This document shows positions 62,722-64,000 of a stretch of DNA of 64,000 nt, one piece after another (position 1 is the stretch's first letter; each line of letters opens with the position of its first letter). The notes beneath the pieces were generated by a model. It worked only from the letters and a program-made list of their open reading frames with translations, ran no database searches and was not told the origin of the DNA. The stretch spans positions 62,001 to 126,000 of the forward strand of contig NZ_JAVQHL010000003.1 in NCBI RefSeq assembly GCF_032670585.1. Reading direction: 5' to 3'. The DNA is from Ostreiculturibacter nitratireducens (GTDB lineage: Bacteria; Pseudomonadota; Alphaproteobacteria; Rhodobacterales; Rhodobacteraceae). The position numbers and the translations under genes were made by a program.

Positions 62722-64000
62722 TCACTCCGCTGCGCGTGCGAGTGCGGCGGGCTCGATGTTGTGGTTCAGCCGGAACAGGTTCTTCGGATCGTATTTCGCC
62801 TTCACCTTCGCCAGCCGGTCCATGTTGGCGCCGTAGGCGCCGGGGATCCGGCCCGCTTCGTCATCGGGCATGAAGTTCACGTAGACGCTGCCGACCGAAT
62901 GCGGCGCCGCCGCGTCGAACAGCTTCCTGGCCCATGCGATGCAGGCCCCGTCCTTCGACGCGTCCTCCCAGCGCGTGTGAACGTTCATGATGAAGTGTGA
63001 CGAGCGCTGCGGATAGGCGGTCGCGTCCGATGCCACGCGCGCCATGGCGCCGCCCACATGGGCGATGAAGACCTCGCAGGCCGGGTCCGGAACATTGCGC
63101 ACCGCGTCGAGGATGATCTTGATCGCCGCGTCCGACAGGGTCTCGAAATCATGGCTCTTCCAGTAGTTCCGCATGCCGGGGGTCAGCAGCGGATCGAAGG
63201 CCGCCTGCCAGCCCTGGAACGGGTGCGGGGCAATCACATCGGCGATCGGGTTGCCCAGAGCGCGGAGCGGTGCCATTGCCTTCTCCGCGTCAGCAATGTC
63301 GCCCGCGTAGCAGGCCGCGAAGACGAGCACATCCTTGCCGTGCCATTCCTCCGGCAGGAACGGGAGCGGCGGCGCCTGCCGCAGCACGGCCCAGACGGTC
63401 AGATCATCCTCCGCCTCGTCGGCGATCTTGCGGAAGTCCCGCAGAAGCGCCGGCGCGTCGTCGAGCGAGTGCACGATCAGGCCCGAAAGCACTTCCGGAC
63501 CGACCGGGTGCAGCTGGAATTCGAACGACGTGACCACGCCGAAGTTCCCTCCTCCGCCGCGGATAGCCCAGAACAGGTCTGCATTCTCGGCCTTGCTCGC
63601 CCGGACGAATTCGCCATCCGCAGTCACGAGGTCCGCCGACACGAGGTTGTCGATCGTCATTCCATGCTTGCGGGTGATCCAGCCGAACCCGCCTCCGAGC
63701 GTCAGCCCCGCGATCCCGGTGGTGGAGTTCACGCCGACAGGGACGGCAAGCGCATGGGCCTGAGTTTCCTTGTCGACATCGCCAAGCGTCGCGCCGGGTT
63801 CGACCCGCGCGGTTCTCGCCCCGGGATCGACATGGACCGATTTCATCTTCGAGAGGTCGAGAAGCAGCGCGCCGTCGGCAACGGCATGGCCGGCAATCTG
63901 GTGGCCGCCAGACCGGATTGCCATGAGCAGGCCGTTGTCACGGGCGAAGTCGACCGCGTGTCTCACGTCGCTGGCACCAAGCGCCCTGACCACCAGCCCC
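62722..64000 (-). CDS. FAD-linked oxidase (berberine-bridge type), start beyond window
   Basis: Open to the window edge; about 425 residues visible. The FAD domain has RSGGHQIAGHAV, with the His that often binds FAD covalently, then GLTLGGGFGWITRKHGMTIDN and GGGGNFGVVTSFEFQL. The C-terminal BBE motif is YDPKNLFRLNHNI. Substrates of the family include sugars, alkaloids and aromatics; none can be named. It is transcribed away from the edge and ends 201 bases before the tetR promoter. Confidence 0.88.
   Translation of the reverse strand, partial: GLVVRALGASDVRHAVDFARDNGLLMAIRSGGHQIAGHAVADGALLLDLSKMKSVHVDPGARTARVEPGATLGDVDKETQAHALAVPVGVNSTTGIAGLTLGGGFGWITRKHGMTIDNLVSADLVTADGEFVRASKAENADLFWAIRGGGGNFGVVTSFEFQLHPVGPEVLSGLIVHSLDDAPALLRDFRKIADEAEDDLTVWAVLRQAPPLPFLPEEWHGKDVLVFAACYAGDIADAEKAMAPLRALGNPIADVIAPHPFQGWQAAFDPLLTPGMRNYWKSHDFETLSDAAIKIILDAVRNVPDPACEVFIAHVGGAMARVASDATAYPQRSSHFIMNVHTRWEDASKDGACIAWARKLFDAAAPHSVGSVYVNFMPDDEAGRIPGAYGANMDRLAKVKAKYDPKNLFRLNHNIEPAALARAAE

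Overview
The window is high-GC DNA that reads as the chromosome of an alphaproteobacterium of the family Rhodobacteraceae (Rhodobacter/Paracoccus/Roseobacter group). Four things point there: a SAM/SAH-type riboswitch in front of metK, the alphaproteobacterial run aroA-cmk-rpsA-ihfB-lapA-trpF-trpB, the run miaB-phoH-ybeY-corC-lnt-metK, and an Irr-type iron regulator next to fabA-fabB-fabI. This is inferred from gene content and order only. No genus can be named. The window is almost fully coding and holds no CRISPR array, integrase or intact insertion sequence.

Layout. 1-7.7 kb: end of a VOC protein gene, trpA, a ZIP metal transporter, L-lactate dehydrogenase lldD, an MFS carrier, rplY-pth (with an intrinsic terminator after rplY), a serine hydrolase and a DUF2237 protein. 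7.7-9.4 kb: a membrane-tethered LuxR-type regulator next to two exported PepSY-like proteins with long Asp-rich tails. 9.6-24.9 kb: a minus-strand housekeeping block. Read in the direction of transcription it is miaB, phoH, ybeY, corC-like, lnt, riboswitch-metK, queF, trmB, aroA, cmk, rpsA, ihfB, LapA-domain gene, trpF, GNAT, trpB. It covers tRNA modification, ribosome maturation, envelope lipoproteins, SAM, shikimate, pyrimidine and tryptophan synthesis. 25-30.2 kb: two poorly known genes, irr, the unsaturated fatty-acid genes fabA-fabB, fabI, and an FKBP-type isomerase. 30.5-33 kb: a tightly overlapping HAD / hydrolase / threonine-dehydratase-like operon.

33-39.7 kb: a plus-strand operon for 4-hydroxybenzoate and protocatechuate breakdown, pobA-pcaD-pcaC-pcaH-pcaG-(alpha/beta hydrolase)-(DUF849 beta-keto-acid cleavage enzyme)-pcaB. 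Together these genes lead from 4-hydroxybenzoate to 3-oxoadipate. The usual last-step genes pcaIJ and pcaF are absent, and a DUF849 enzyme sits where the final cleavage is needed. 39.8-46.5 kb: a Tet-like MFS exporter, a zinc alcohol dehydrogenase and an enolase-superfamily enzyme (probably a second catabolic pair), exoD and a divergent EF-G paralogue. 46.5-52.8 kb: tRNA-Arg(TCT), a GNAT gene with a complex I accessory subunit, a poorly coding gap, uvrB, and a string of small membrane and domain-of-unknown-function genes. 52.8-57.3 kb: a solo ParA ATPase, a complete TRAP transporter (dctPQM) and maiA. 57.4-62.6 kb: a TetR-adaptor-RND efflux operon with a perfect 16-bp palindrome at the tetR promoter. 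62.7-64 kb: a FAD-linked oxidase cut by the window edge.

The points most worth following up are the DUF849 enzyme in the pca operon, the LuxR/PepSY acidic-tail module, the metK riboswitch, and several clean inverted repeats in front of regulated genes (lldD, dctP, tetR and the second PepSY-like gene). Product calls rest on motifs and gene context read by eye; no database search was run.
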